A stretch of DNA of 64,000 nt from Robinsoniella peoriensis (GTDB lineage: Bacteria; Bacillota; Clostridia; Lachnospirales; Lachnospiraceae): the NCBI RefSeq assembly GCF_042680125.1, contig NZ_JBHTNY010000027.1; one strand, written 5' to 3'. Each line of letters starts with the position of its first letter. Within the stretch, counting starts at the first letter, position 1. The notes beneath the pieces are model-generated. The model saw only the letters and a program-made list of their open reading frames with translations, was not told where the DNA came from and ran no database searches. The translations under genes were made by a program, and so were the position numbers. Positions 48,830 to 58,627 of this stretch are shown here, one piece after another.

Positions 48830-50590
48830 CTAAGCATTCTGCTGAAACTGGCTGTTATACAAGTCCGCATAAAATCCATTATTTCCCAGCAGTGACTCAT
48901 GATTTCCCTGTTCTATAATTGCCCCATCCTTCATTACCAGTATAATATCTGCCTCTCTAATAGTAGATAGACGGTGCGCTACAATAAAGCTGGTTCTTCC
49001 CTGCATCATTTTTTCAAATGCTTTCTGTATCTTGATCTCCGTCCTGGTATCAATAGAAGACGTTGCTTCATCCAGTATGAGCATCGGTGGAAGACAGAGC
49101 ATCACTCTGGCAATGCAGAGCAGCTGTTTCTGTCCCTGGGACAGATTTCCTCCGGCTTCTGATATGACCGTATCATAACCATCCGGCATTCTCTTGATAA
49201 AACTATGGGCATGCGCTGATTTTGCCGCTTCCATTATTTCCTCCCTGGATGCGTCCGGTTTCCCATATGCTATATTGTCTGCAATCGTGCCGGATTTTAA
49301 CCAGGTTTCCTGTAAAACCATTCCATAATTTGTTCTCAGACTGTCTCTCGTCAGCGTTCTGACCGGATGGCCGCTTACCGAGATCTCCCCACTGTCTACA
49401 TCGTAAAATCTCATTAAAAGATTAATAATCGTTGTCTTGCCGCATCCGGTAGGCCCAACAATTGCTATACGCTGTCCGGATTTGACATCCAGGTTCAATC
49501 CTTGTATCAGGGATACTTCCGGGTTATAAGAAAATTGAACATTTTTCAATTTCACATTTCCATTCACCATCTCCGGCTTTAGTTCTAAAGCATCCGAAGT
49601 GTCGGGAGTCTGAGGCTCTTCATCGATCAGTGCAAAAACCCTGGTAGCTGACGCCAATGCGTTTTGTAATTCCGTTACCACTCCTGAAATTTCATTAAAT
49701 GGCTTTGTATACTGATTGGCATAGCTTAAGAAACAAGACAGCTGCCCTACGCTGATCACTCCCCGAATAGCAGAAATAGCACCTACAATGCCGACGCCTG
49801 CATAAACCAAACCGTTTACAAACCTGGTTGCCGGATTTGTAATGGAAGAAAAGAAGATTGCTCTCAGACTGCATTTCCTGAGATCCTCATTAATAACCCG
49901 GAACTTCTCTTCTGCCTCTTCTTCATGGGAAAATGCCTTCACAATCTTTTGGTTTCCAACCATTTCTTCTACCAGCGAAGTCATCTCACCTCGGGTTTCC
50001 GACTGCAGTTTAAACATAGAAAATGTCCTTCTGGCGATAAAGCTTGCCACAAATAAAGACAGCGGTGTAATCAGGACGACCACCAGGGTTATTTTAAAAT
50101 TAACACTTAGCATAAATAAAAGCGTACCCAGGATCGTTATGACTCCTGTAAATAACTGTGAAAATCCTAATAGTAAGCCATCCGAAAACTGATCCACATC
50201 GGTAATGACCTTACTAATCACTTCACCATACTGATTGCTGTCTATATATCGAAGAGGTAAAATTTCCAAATGCTCAAATGACTCTGTTCGGATATCTTTT
50301 ACTACATGATAAGTTATTTTATTGTTGCACAGATTCATCAGCCACTGGGCAAGTGCTGTGATTCCCACAACGATCCCAAACCTCACCAGCAAAGGCATTA
50401 AAGCAGCAAAATCAACCTGTCCTTTATCAAGAATAAGATCGATTCCCTGCCCTGTAATTACCGGTGCATAAAGCGTCAATACCACACTGACCACCGCAAA
50501 GATCAAGGACATAATGAGAAGGTGTCCGTAAGGTTTAATTAATCTCAATATTCTTTTTTCTGTTTCTCTGTTATTTCCCTGCTTTTTCAT
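48830..50590 (-). CDS. ABC exporter half, ATPase plus permease (2)
   Basis: A 586-residue exporter half. Six membrane segments are in residues 20-310; the nucleotide-binding domain contains Walker A GPTGCGKTT at about 375-383, Q-loop VLQETWLKSGT, signature LSQGQKQL (Q instead of the second G) and Walker B MLILDEATSSID with the catalytic Glu, then H-loop IVAHRLST. Together with the partner encoded upstream it would make a heterodimeric exporter (as in BmrCD or LmrCD). Overlaps the partner gene by one base (TAATG). Confidence 0.92.
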   Translation of the reverse strand: MKKQGNNRETEKRILRLIKPYGHLLIMSLIFAVVSVVLTLYAPVITGQGIDLILDKGQVDFAALMPLLVRFGIVVGITALAQWLMNLCNNKITYHVVKDIRTESFEHLEILPLRYIDSNQYGEVISKVITDVDQFSDGLLLGFSQLFTGVITILGTLLFMLSVNFKITLVVVLITPLSLFVASFIARRTFSMFKLQSETRGEMTSLVEEMVGNQKIVKAFSHEEEAEEKFRVINEDLRKCSLRAIFFSSITNPATRFVNGLVYAGVGIVGAISAIRGVISVGQLSCFLSYANQYTKPFNEISGVVTELQNALASATRVFALIDEEPQTPDTSDALELKPEMVNGNVKLKNVQFSYNPEVSLIQGLNLDVKSGQRIAIVGPTGCGKTTIINLLMRFYDVDSGEISVSGHPVRTLTRDSLRTNYGMVLQETWLKSGTIADNIAYGKPDASREEIMEAAKSAHAHSFIKRMPDGYDTVISEAGGNLSQGQKQLLCIARVMLCLPPMLILDEATSSIDTRTEIKIQKAFEKMMQGRTSFIVAHRLSTIREADIILVMKDGAIIEQGNHESLLGNNGFYADLYNSQFQQNA

Positions 50591-52317
50591 TATCCACGCA
50601 GCTCCTTTTCCGAAAGCTGTGACAAACAGATTTCTTTATAAACTTCACACGTTTCAAACAATTCCTGATGCGTGCCGATTCCAGCCAGTCCGCCATCATC
50701 CAATACGATAATCTGATCTGCATTCCGTATTGTCGTAGCTCTCTGCGATACGATAAAAACGGTCATTCCCTTTGTTTTTTCAGTAATCGCCCTTCTTAGC
50801 TTTGCATCAGTGGCAAAATCCAGCGCCGATGCACTGTCGTCCAAAATCAGCACTTCCGGCTGTCCAACCAGCGCTCTGGCAATGGTAAGCCTCTGGCGCT
50901 GTCCTCCGGATAAATTCTTGCCCCCCTGCATAATCTTTGTATCCAAGCCTTCCGGCTTCCCGTCAATAAATTCCCTGGCCTGGGCAATCTCAAGTGCACG
51001 ATAAATTTCTTCATCAGTAGCTTCTTTTTTGCCCCATTTCATATTTTCACGGATCGACCCTGCAAATAAAACTGCATTTTGCGGAACTACGCCTACTTTT
51101 CTGCGAAGCTGCCCAAAAGGATAATCCTTAACATTTATGCCATCCATCCTGACTGCCCCTTCTCTTACATCATAGAAACGGGGAATCAGATTAACCAGGG
51201 TACTTTTTCCGGAGCCTGTACCTCCGATGATTCCAATGGTTTGTCCACTTGCTGCTTCAAAAGACAGGTTTGTCAGAGAATCCTTATTTCCTTTATAGGC
51301 AAAACACACTTTATCAAAGGAAACTTTGGGAGCGCCTTTTTCTGGCTGAACCGGCTGGTCACCTTCTTGCATATCAGATCTCTGTTCAAATACATCATTG
51401 ATTCTGATTGCAGATGCAGAAGCTTTCGTAAATGAAATAATGAGACTAGCCAGCGCCACAAGCGCCAGTAGAATCTGTGACATATAATTAATCAGTGCTA
51501 TGAGTTCTCCCTGGGTAATGATCCCGTTGTAAACAGTTTTTCCGCCAAACCAGAGCACAATAATAATTGCAGCATTTACGATTACATAAGTAATTGGATT
51601 TAACAGCGCCGAAATTCTTCCTACCCGCAGCTGAATTCCCATCAACTGCCTGCTTTCCCGGTCAAAGTCTTCCATCTCTTCCTGCTGTCTGGAGAATGCC
51701 CGGATAACTCTCGCACCGGTAAGATTTTCACGGGTAATCAGCAGTACTTTATCCAGCTTGTTCTGAACCTTTTTGTAAATGGGAATGCTGATCATCATAA
51801 TCCCATAGATTACAGCAGACAAAACAGGTACCAGAACAACAAATATCCACGCCAATTTCACATTGATGGTAAATGCCATGATAACAGCCCCCAGAACAAT
51901 AAACGGGGATCTTAGAAAAAGCCGCAATACCAGGTTTACCCCTGCCTGTGCCTGATTGATGTCACTGGTGATTCTGGTTACCAGTGTAGATGTTCCTATG
52001 GTATCCAGTTCGGTATAAGACAAACCATTAATATGGGCAAACAAATCCTTTCGAAGCTCCGTACCAAACCCTGTAGCTGCTTTTGCCGCAAAATACTGGG
52101 CTGTCAGGGAACAGGTCAGTCCCAAAATGCCAAAGCCAATCAGAACCGCTCCCATTTTTAATATGTATGGAAGGTCTGCATTCTTAATTCCAATGTCAAT
52201 AATCCTCGCCATTACCAGCGGTACCAGAAGTTCAAAGCACGCTTCCAGAAGCTTAAATAGTGGCCCTATAATACTTTCCTTTTCATAGCCCTTCAGATAT
52301 TTTATTAGTTTACGCAT
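50590..52317 (-). CDS. ABC exporter half, ATPase plus permease (1)
   Basis: A 575-residue exporter half: membrane domain at residues 15-310, Walker A GGTGSGKST near 364, signature LSGGQRQRL, Walker B VLILDDSASALDF with Asp in place of the catalytic Glu. That degenerate catalytic site, next to a partner with a normal Glu, is the pattern of asymmetric heterodimeric exporters. Start at 52317 has GGAG seven bases upstream; longer starts are possible. It is the first gene of the pair, divergent from an AraC gene. Confidence 0.92.
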   Translation of the reverse strand: MRKLIKYLKGYEKESIIGPLFKLLEACFELLVPLVMARIIDIGIKNADLPYILKMGAVLIGFGILGLTCSLTAQYFAAKAATGFGTELRKDLFAHINGLSYTELDTIGTSTLVTRITSDINQAQAGVNLVLRLFLRSPFIVLGAVIMAFTINVKLAWIFVVLVPVLSAVIYGIMMISIPIYKKVQNKLDKVLLITRENLTGARVIRAFSRQQEEMEDFDRESRQLMGIQLRVGRISALLNPITYVIVNAAIIIVLWFGGKTVYNGIITQGELIALINYMSQILLALVALASLIISFTKASASAIRINDVFEQRSDMQEGDQPVQPEKGAPKVSFDKVCFAYKGNKDSLTNLSFEAASGQTIGIIGGTGSGKSTLVNLIPRFYDVREGAVRMDGINVKDYPFGQLRRKVGVVPQNAVLFAGSIRENMKWGKKEATDEEIYRALEIAQAREFIDGKPEGLDTKIMQGGKNLSGGQRQRLTIARALVGQPEVLILDDSASALDFATDAKLRRAITEKTKGMTVFIVSQRATTIRNADQIIVLDDGGLAGIGTHQELFETCEVYKEICLSQLSEKELRG

Positions 52318-52491
52318 TGGTGTACTCCATATCTCCTTCATTTTAAAAATTATATTCAATTATACAACGATTTCAGAAATCTGTATAGGTAGTTTTGGGT
52401 AACTATAGGGGTAACTTATAATGTAAACAAAACACCCATACATTTTACCAAAAATTCATTCCTTTACTGTCCAAACTTCAGATTTTTGTCA

Positions 52492-52520
52492 TTGACAGTC
52501 CGTATACGGACACTTATAAT
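52492..52520 (+). promoter_or_regulatory. Consensus SigA promoter with a palindrome in the spacer
   Basis: TTGACA (52492-52497), 17-base spacer, TATAAT (52515-52520). The spacer begins with GTCCGTATACGGAC (52498-52511), a perfect 14-bp palindrome including one base of overlap context with the -35 edge. It lies 55 bases before the AraC gene. A repressor bound here would block RNA polymerase. Confidence 0.8.
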
Positions 52521-52575
52521 TAAATTAGCAATTATTATTCTTAGAAAACCTACAAAGAGAAACCAGGAGTGAACA

Positions 52576-53577
52576 ATGAATTTATCATCATTAGATGCTA
52601 ATCTTCGAAATTTAACAAAAAAAGAACAAGAGTACCGTCAGGGAATCCGAAGCCATTTCTGGTCACATTTCCCAACGGAAATCCGGAACGGTAAAACTAT
52701 ATATAAAATATTTATTAACCGAAGCCGCGAAAATGACATCTGTGCTATTCCCAACAGTCTTTTTGTGCGTAAGCATTCCAGGTTCCAGGCCTGTCCCCTG
52801 CACATACATAAATGGGTGGAAATTAATTATATGTATTCCGGATCCTGTGCCCAGATCATAAACGAAGAAACACATATTTTAGAAGAAAATCAGGTGATCT
52901 TTATAGACTCAGACACCCCTCATTCCGTGGGGAAGATCGGTGAAAATGATATCATGATCAGCCTCCTTATCGACAAAAATTATCTGAATATGAATTTTTT
53001 CAGCAGACTTGCAAAAGGAAGCATTCTTTCTCAATTTTTCATTAATACAATCGTTGAAAATACAAGTGATATACACTATATTATATTTCAATCCCAAAAC
53101 AGCAGGCGCATTCCTATATTTTTCCGGGAATTTCTTTGTGAATGCTATGACCCGTCACTGAATTCTACCGATATGCTCAAGAGTCTTTTCAATCTCATCC
53201 TTTCAGAATTGATCAACGTATATGAAAACGATCTTGGTAAATGTGAACGAAAAGGACTGAAAGGGACTGTGATCCCCATACTTCGATACATAGAAGGAAA
53301 CTTCAGAACCTGTACCCTGGAATCTACTGCTGCCTTTTTTAATTTAAATGCCAATTATCTGACTACCCTGCTCAAGCAAAATACCGGGTACTCCTACAAA
53401 GAGCTGGTACAGATGCAGCGTTTTAAAAGTTCCGAGAAACTACTTGCGAATACGAATACTCCGGTAAGTGTCATCGCTAATCAGGTGGGTTACGAAAATG
53501 TCAGCTTTTTTTATAAAAAATTCAAAGAAGGCTATGGCTGTTCCCCAAAAGAATACCGGATGAAACACCGCCGTTAA
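52576..53577 (+). CDS. AraC-family transcription regulator with cupin sensor
   Basis: A 333-residue regulator: residues 55-130 form a cupin-like sensor (CPLHIHKWVEINYMYSGS, with HIH; DSDTPHSVG), and two helix-turn-helix motifs are at about 235-330 (LESTAAFFNLNANYLTTLLK and TPVSVIANQVGYENVSFFYK), ending in the AraC signature FKEGYGCSPKEYR. Such regulators control carbohydrate or envelope genes; the target here is not known but the divergent ABC exporter is the neighbour. The promoter is consensus with an operator-like palindrome. Confidence 0.9.
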   Translation: MNLSSLDANLRNLTKKEQEYRQGIRSHFWSHFPTEIRNGKTIYKIFINRSRENDICAIPNSLFVRKHSRFQACPLHIHKWVEINYMYSGSCAQIINEETHILEENQVIFIDSDTPHSVGKIGENDIMISLLIDKNYLNMNFFSRLAKGSILSQFFINTIVENTSDIHYIIFQSQNSRRIPIFFREFLCECYDPSLNSTDMLKSLFNLILSELINVYENDLGKCERKGLKGTVIPILRYIEGNFRTCTLESTAAFFNLNANYLTTLLKQNTGYSYKELVQMQRFKSSEKLLANTNTPVSVIANQVGYENVSFFYKKFKEGYGCSPKEYRMKHRR

Positions 53578-53609
53578 TCAGTACAACAACTTTTTAATGT
53601 TCTCCGCAA

Positions 53610-53648
53610 TAAAAATAAGCAGCCCGTTATTCGGGACTGCTTATTTTT
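53610..53648. terminator. Bidirectional terminator between convergent genes
   Basis: AAATAAGCAGcCCG pairs with CGGGaCTGCTTATTT; A/T tracts on both sides serve both the AraC gene and the lipoprotein gene. Confidence 0.8.
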
Positions 53649-53661
53649 ATCAGGAATCAGA

Positions 53662-55020
53662 CTACTCTGATTTTTCTGTTGTTTTTTCGGTTGTCTTCTC
53701 TGTTGCTTTGTCAGAAGTCTTTTCTGTTGTTTTATCTGAACCGGCTTCCGTGGTTTCTTCCGTTGATCCTTCTTTTCCAGTTTCTTTCTCTGTAGTTTTT
53801 TCTGTAGCAGCTTCGGTTACCCTTGCTTCTTCATTTGTTACTTTTGCATTTTCTAACAGAAATTCCACTACTTTATCCTGGATCAGGCTTAATTCAATGA
53901 TATCTTTTCCATACTGTTTCAGGAATTCATCTTCGCTTTCAAAACCATAATCTTTGCTGTATTTTGTAAGTCCATCTTTGTATTCCTGATCAGAGATCGT
54001 GATTTTTTCTTTTTCAGCAATTGCTTTTAATAACATTTCCTGAACCAATCCCTGCTTTACTGTTTCTTCCGCCTTTTTCATGAAATCATCTTCGGACATC
54101 TGCATATTAGCCTGAAGAAACTCTTCTAAGGACTGATCTGACTGTTTTGCGTAGGATTCATAGTATGTCTTCATACTCTGAACATTCTGGTCTACTAATT
54201 CCTTCGGATAATCATTAATCTTGGAATTGCTGTAAACCTTAGAGATCAGGTCATTTATTTCTGCTGTTCTCTGGCTCTGTGCCTTCTGCTGCATCAGGGT
54301 TGCTTTCACCTGCTCTTTGTATTCATCTACTGTCTTAGCATCTGAAATCTGCTTTACCAGTTCATCTGTTATTTCAGGTAATCTCTTGATGGAATTAACG
54401 GTTACACTAAATACAACGTCTTTACCCTGTAATTCTTCTTTTTGATAGCTATCCGGGAATTTCAGGTTCAGATCTTTGTTTTCTCCTGATTTAACTCCGA
54501 TTAATCCTTCTTCAAATCCTTCGATAAAAGCATTGGAACCAATGGTTAATTCATATCCTTTATCCGTTGCTCCCTCTACTGCTTCTCCGTCAACTTTACC
54601 TTCAAAATCAATATTTACAATATCGCCATCCTGAACTGTTCCGTCTTTTACTTCTTCCATCTTATTCTGCTGTGTAACAGTACTTTTGATCTGCTCATTG
54701 ATTTCTTCATCGGTTACTTCTTCTGTCTCCAGTGTAACTTCCAGGCCTTTATACTCTCCCAGTGTTACATAATCCAGAGCTTCATATTTCGCACGCTCTG
54801 TCTGTTTCTGGGTCTCAGAAGTTGCTTCTGTTGCATTCTCAGAGGTCTTTTCTGTACCTTCTTTCGTCTCAGATGCCTTCTCACTTCCGGCTTCTGATGT
54901 AGCGGATGCTGCCTCTGTTGCAGCCTGTGTTGACGTATCTGCTGTCTTCTTATCGCTAGAGCAGCCTGCTGCCAAAACACTCAGGCTTAATAATAATGCA
55001 ACTACAATTTTTTTCTTCAT
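53662..55020 (-). CDS. Extracytoplasmic trigger-factor-like lipoprotein (FKBP domain)
   Basis: A 452-residue lipoprotein: signal peptide with lipobox LAAGC (Cys near residue 20), then a Thr/Glu/Ala-rich linker, an FKBP-type prolyl isomerase domain at about 130-190 (VQDGDIVNIDFEGKVDGEAV, GFEEGLIGVKSGE) and the trigger-factor C-terminal helical domain (residues 195-385). The last 50 residues are a TEKTTEK-type low-complexity tail. It lacks the ribosome-binding domain, so it probably folds exported proteins outside the membrane. The ATG at 55020 precedes the signal peptide; longer reading to 55071 is unlikely. Confidence 0.87.
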   Translation of the reverse strand: MKKKIVVALLLSLSVLAAGCSSDKKTADTSTQAATEAASATSEAGSEKASETKEGTEKTSENATEATSETQKQTERAKYEALDYVTLGEYKGLEVTLETEEVTDEEINEQIKSTVTQQNKMEEVKDGTVQDGDIVNIDFEGKVDGEAVEGATDKGYELTIGSNAFIEGFEEGLIGVKSGENKDLNLKFPDSYQKEELQGKDVVFSVTVNSIKRLPEITDELVKQISDAKTVDEYKEQVKATLMQQKAQSQRTAEINDLISKVYSNSKINDYPKELVDQNVQSMKTYYESYAKQSDQSLEEFLQANMQMSEDDFMKKAEETVKQGLVQEMLLKAIAEKEKITISDQEYKDGLTKYSKDYGFESEDEFLKQYGKDIIELSLIQDKVVEFLLENAKVTNEEARVTEAATEKTTEKETGKEGSTEETTEAGSDKTTEKTSDKATEKTTEKTTEKSE

Positions 55021-55091
55021 AAAATAAATATCCTCTCTGATTTTACGCCGCTTTACTTCCGGCTCTTTCATTTCTTTGCTAATATAAACAA

Positions 55092-56549
55092 CTACATTTG
55101 CGGGACAGGTGTAGGTCTGGACTTATCAAATACGGAATTCGCATCAAATAAATCACTTACCAGTTCCGGATTATAATACATTCTGTATCCATCCAGGTTT
55201 CTTCTGCCCTGACGCATGAAGTTATCACCAAACTGTACCCAGTACTGGGATGAATCTACATTACAATAGATATCAAATCCAACACTCTTCAAATACTCAA
55301 ATTTGCCGTCTGTATTCTCGGCTGTATATCCCTCTACCGGACCAATATCCTGGCCGAAGGCAAAGATAATAATGTTTGTAGGTCCTAAAATCGGTTCTAC
55401 AGTGTCCAGCCATTTCTGCGTATCTACTTTAAGCTTGTCCAGACTAATCGTACCTACCGGCTGATGCCCCCAGGTATGACTTGCAAATGTCCAGCCATTG
55501 GCTTTCATTGCATCCGCTACTTTCGTTGCATCTGCCACATCCTGATCATAATTGAAATCAGGGTGTTTGTCCAGCCAAACTTTCTGATCTGTATCTAAAC
55601 TTTCCGGATCTCTGGTCTTGTACACGATATCCGTACGATATCCAAACACACCGTTATATCCGGTCATTGCCAGTGTTCCTTTTGCTCCGCGATAGGAAAA
55701 ATCCGGATGCTCTTTAACAAATTCATCAATTAACGGTACCATGTCATCGTTACCGATCGTCACCGAACCATCGTCTTCCGTATAAGAAGTTTTCACTTCC
55801 CCATTTTCATCCACAACCAGTTTATCAGCCATACCATAGCCTTCCTGGTAATGATAGTAGCTCACATCATCCTGTGACAGGACAAATGGCTTTTTATCCG
55901 GCGGCAGCATAATCTTGCCTTTTACGAGGTTGCCGTTTTCATCAAACGTAGCCATATCGGAAAGCTTTACCATTACATAGCCTTTTTCATACATAGACTG
56001 TGTAATTTTGTTAAACTCTTCAATTGTTGTCATAACCTGGTTGATTCCGCCTGAAGTGTGGTCTCCAGGTCCGAATGCCCGCTTCGTATCTTTAACCAGT
56101 GAATGGTAAAATACGTGAGTTACCTCTTCCAGGGGATATTCCACACAGGTTGCCTTGGTTGCTTCGTATCCGGATACTTTAGACTGCATGGCTGTATCAT
56201 TGGCATAACCTGCTGAGCTCTTAAGAAGCTCGATCGCCGCATCATAGTCATACATTGCTGCAAGCCTGTCTGCTTTTGCTACCAGGTCTTCCTGCGGCGC
56301 TTCGGTTACTCTTTGTGTCTCTGATTCCTGCTTTTCACTTGCTCCAGACTGACTTTCCGTCTGTTTATTACCCGATGATGAAGTTCCGTTCGTATTATTT
56401 TTTTTGTCAAGTACACCCTTTATTAAAAAGAAACAAAGCGCCGCAATAACCAAAACTAATACTGCAATAATGATTTTCCCCATCAGCACTTGTTTTTTGC
56501 GTTTTGCTTTTCTGGCTTCTGCCCGATTATCTTTTCCGTTTGTCTCCAT
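55092..56549 (-). CDS. Membrane-anchored polysaccharide deacetylase-family protein
   Basis: A 485-residue protein with a basic start, a membrane anchor at residues 23-46 (GKIIIAVLVLVIAALCFFLI), a Ser/Gln/Glu-rich linker, and a NodB-like polysaccharide deacetylase domain. Metal-binding motifs: SQDDVSYYH for the catalytic Asp pair and the SHTWGHQ (HxxxH) site near residue 370. It would act on cell-wall or capsule glycans outside the membrane; the substrate is not known. GGGAGG precedes the ATG. It lies 71 bases upstream of the trigger-factor-like gene in the same direction. Confidence 0.83.
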   Translation of the reverse strand: METNGKDNRAEARKAKRKKQVLMGKIIIAVLVLVIAALCFFLIKGVLDKKNNTNGTSSSGNKQTESQSGASEKQESETQRVTEAPQEDLVAKADRLAAMYDYDAAIELLKSSAGYANDTAMQSKVSGYEATKATCVEYPLEEVTHVFYHSLVKDTKRAFGPGDHTSGGINQVMTTIEEFNKITQSMYEKGYVMVKLSDMATFDENGNLVKGKIMLPPDKKPFVLSQDDVSYYHYQEGYGMADKLVVDENGEVKTSYTEDDGSVTIGNDDMVPLIDEFVKEHPDFSYRGAKGTLAMTGYNGVFGYRTDIVYKTRDPESLDTDQKVWLDKHPDFNYDQDVADATKVADAMKANGWTFASHTWGHQPVGTISLDKLKVDTQKWLDTVEPILGPTNIIIFAFGQDIGPVEGYTAENTDGKFEYLKSVGFDIYCNVDSSQYWVQFGDNFMRQGRRNLDGYRMYYNPELVSDLFDANSVFDKSRPTPVPQM

Positions 56550-56770
56550 TCTCTTCCTCCCTCAATGTATTGTTAAATCTACCAGTCCTCATATTTTATG
56601 CGGACTGCATCTGTTATATTATAGCATATTCCGCACTAAAATCTACCTCAAAATAGTTTTTTAAGAAAAAATAAAGAAATATTGCACTTTTAAGGAAAGA
56701 ATGGTAGAATGTAACAAGGTGTGAAAAATATTTGATTCTACCGATTCTACTTTATTCAGGAGGGTAACCT

Positions 56771-57253
56771 ATGTCAACTTTTTTAACTGTTCTGCTGATT
56801 ATTTTAGCAGTTCTGGTCGTATTATTGGGCGTCCTGTACTTCTTTGGACGAAAAGCACAGAAAAAACAAGCCATTCAACAAGAACAGATGGAGGCAGCCA
56901 AGCAAACGGTATCCATGCTGATAATCGATAAAAAGCGGCTAAAAATAAAAGAGTCCGGCCTTCCGCAGATGGTAATTGACCAGACCCCGCGACTTATGCG
57001 TGGTTCAAAGCTTCCGATCGTAAAAGCGAAAGTCGGCCCTAAGATCATGACTCTTGTATGTGATGCTAAGATCTACGATGTAGTTCCGATTAAGAAAGAA
57101 GTTAAAGCCGTAGTAAGCGGTATCTACATTACCGAAGTCAAAGGTGTTCGCGGTCCTTTGGAAGTTCCACAGAAAAAGCAAAACTGGTTCCAGAAGGCGA
57201 AAAGCAAAATTACAGGAAACAAAACCAAGGACAAAGATAAAAAGAAAAAATAA
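56771..57253 (+). CDS. Uncharacterised single-pass membrane protein
   Basis: A 160-residue protein with an N-terminal membrane segment (residues 4-25, FLTVLLIILAVLVVLLGVLY), a soluble beta-rich middle (IVKAKVGPKIMTLVCDAKIY, VPIKKEVKAVVSGIY) and a very basic tail (KSKITGNKTKDKDKKKK). It resembles a conserved Lachnospiraceae protein without known function. GGAGGGTAAC precedes the ATG. A terminator follows at 57267-57309. Confidence 0.75.
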   Translation: MSTFLTVLLIILAVLVVLLGVLYFFGRKAQKKQAIQQEQMEAAKQTVSMLIIDKKRLKIKESGLPQMVIDQTPRLMRGSKLPIVKAKVGPKIMTLVCDAKIYDVVPIKKEVKAVVSGIYITEVKGVRGPLEVPQKKQNWFQKAKSKITGNKTKDKDKKKK

Positions 57254-57266
57254 GCATCTACATATT

Positions 57267-57309
57267 AAGAACCGGTCAGAATATATTATTTCATTCTGAC
57301 CGGTTCTTT
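57267..57309. terminator. Bidirectional terminator
   Basis: AAGAACCGGTCAGAAT pairs with ATTCTGACCGGTTCTT between convergent genes. Confidence 0.85.
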
Positions 57310-57339
57310 ATTCATATATTACATTCTTATATTACATTC

Positions 57340-57792
57340 TTAGTTTCCCATTAACTGAAAGCTCTTGTTGTCCATGGATTTAATATTCATATTAATACAG
57401 CAGTCAGCCAGATGTTCATAATTAACTTCCAGGGCATAGTCCACTTTCACATCAATATTGTCATCCGACGTATCCACATGGATACTGGTAGCTGAAATTC
57501 CAATCAGGAGATTTCCAAATGGTGTATCATAATACGTCATATTTTTTTTATTCTGCTCAAACACCATATGTACATTGGTCAGTCCCCGTTTTGTAACTTC
57601 CAGACCATCCTCTTTTAATTTAATCAGATTCTGGATCTTTCCATCCATGCCTTCCATAACTTCTTCGTAACTGATATAATGTTTTCCGTCTTTCTGCAGA
57701 TACTTCGCGGCAGTCACAACCTCCACCGGATCTTCACCGCTGGTTTCCAGTGTCTGCATTCCTTTGATACTTATTAACACTTCTCCCGTCAT
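57340..57792 (-). CDS. DUF1934-family protein
   Basis: A 150-residue calycin-like beta-barrel protein of the DUF1934 family (compare Bacillus YwiB): KHYISYEEV, then RGLTNVHMVFEQ, FGNLLIGISATSI, and DVKVDYALEVNYEHLADC. No active site is known. Start at 57792 follows AAGGTG; that site overlaps the murI stop codon, so it is translationally coupled. The family is usually near murI or argS in Firmicutes. Confidence 0.82.
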   Translation of the reverse strand: MTGEVLISIKGMQTLETSGEDPVEVVTAAKYLQKDGKHYISYEEVMEGMDGKIQNLIKLKEDGLEVTKRGLTNVHMVFEQNKKNMTYYDTPFGNLLIGISATSIHVDTSDDNIDVKVDYALEVNYEHLADCCINMNIKSMDNKSFQLMGN

Positions 57793-57802
57793 CGTACTCA
57801 CC

Positions 57803-58627
57803 TTAAAATTCTTCTATATTGATTTGTTTTGTGGTTTCAATATCATATGGTAAAATAGAATTGGCAAACTGTTTGAATTTGTCCGCCGCATCACTTACAA
57901 AAAACTGGTAAGGTGTCTCATCTTCCCCATAGCTTTCTGTATTGGCGATTCCCTTTTTCTGTAATAATTCTTTTAATCCCCTTGCTGTTTCATAAGCAGG
58001 ATTTACAAGTGTTACCTTATCTCCCATGATCGCTCCGATTGTAGACCGAATCAGCGGGTAATGGGTACAGCCTAAGATCAGCGTATCAATGTCCTGTTCT
58101 TTTAATTCTGACAGATAGCGGTTTGCTATCTCTACGGTTACCGGATCTTTTAACAGCCCCTCTTCTACCAGAGGCACAAACAGCGGGCAGGCTTTTCCGA
58201 TCACCTGAATATCCGGATTCTGTCCACAGATAAAATCCAGATACATATGACTGTTTACCGTACCTTCGGTTCCGATAACCCCGATTTTTCCATTTCTGGT
58301 TGTCTCGCATGCCACCATGGCTCCCGGCTTTACTACTCCGATAATTGGAATATCCAGTTCTTTTTGCACTTCTTCTAAAGCAAATGCACTGGCCGTATTG
58401 CAGGCAATCACAATCGCCTTTACTTCCTGTGTCTGCAGAAAACGTATGATCTGCCTGGAATATTTTAAAATGGTATCTTTTGATTTACTGCCATAAGGCA
58501 CCCGCGCAGTATCGCCGAAATAGACAATCCTCTCCTGAGGGCTGTTGCGCATGACCTCTCTGGCAACGGTCAAACCTCCTACTCCTGAGTCAAATATGCC
58601 GATTGGTTTCTGATTTATATTATTCAT
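57803..58627 (-). CDS. murI: Glutamate racemase
   Basis: A 274-residue glutamate racemase that converts L- to D-glutamate for peptidoglycan. The two catalytic cysteines are in the family motifs VIACNTASAF (near 75) and LGCTHYPLI (near 186). The start IGIFDSGVGGLTVAREV is conserved. Length is normal. GAGGATATAATAATG gives the start. It is the first gene of a pair with the DUF1934 gene. Confidence 0.95.
   Translation of the reverse strand: MNNINQKPIGIFDSGVGGLTVAREVMRNSPQERIVYFGDTARVPYGSKSKDTILKYSRQIIRFLQTQEVKAIVIACNTASAFALEEVQKELDIPIIGVVKPGAMVACETTRNGKIGVIGTEGTVNSHMYLDFICGQNPDIQVIGKACPLFVPLVEEGLLKDPVTVEIANRYLSELKEQDIDTLILGCTHYPLIRSTIGAIMGDKVTLVNPAYETARGLKELLQKKGIANTESYGEDETPYQFFVSDAADKFKQFANSILPYDIETTKQINIEEF

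Noticed and set aside
53597..53950. Val/Ser-rich plus-strand open frame
   Set aside because: Complement of the low-complexity tail of the trigger-factor-like lipoprotein; no independent support.
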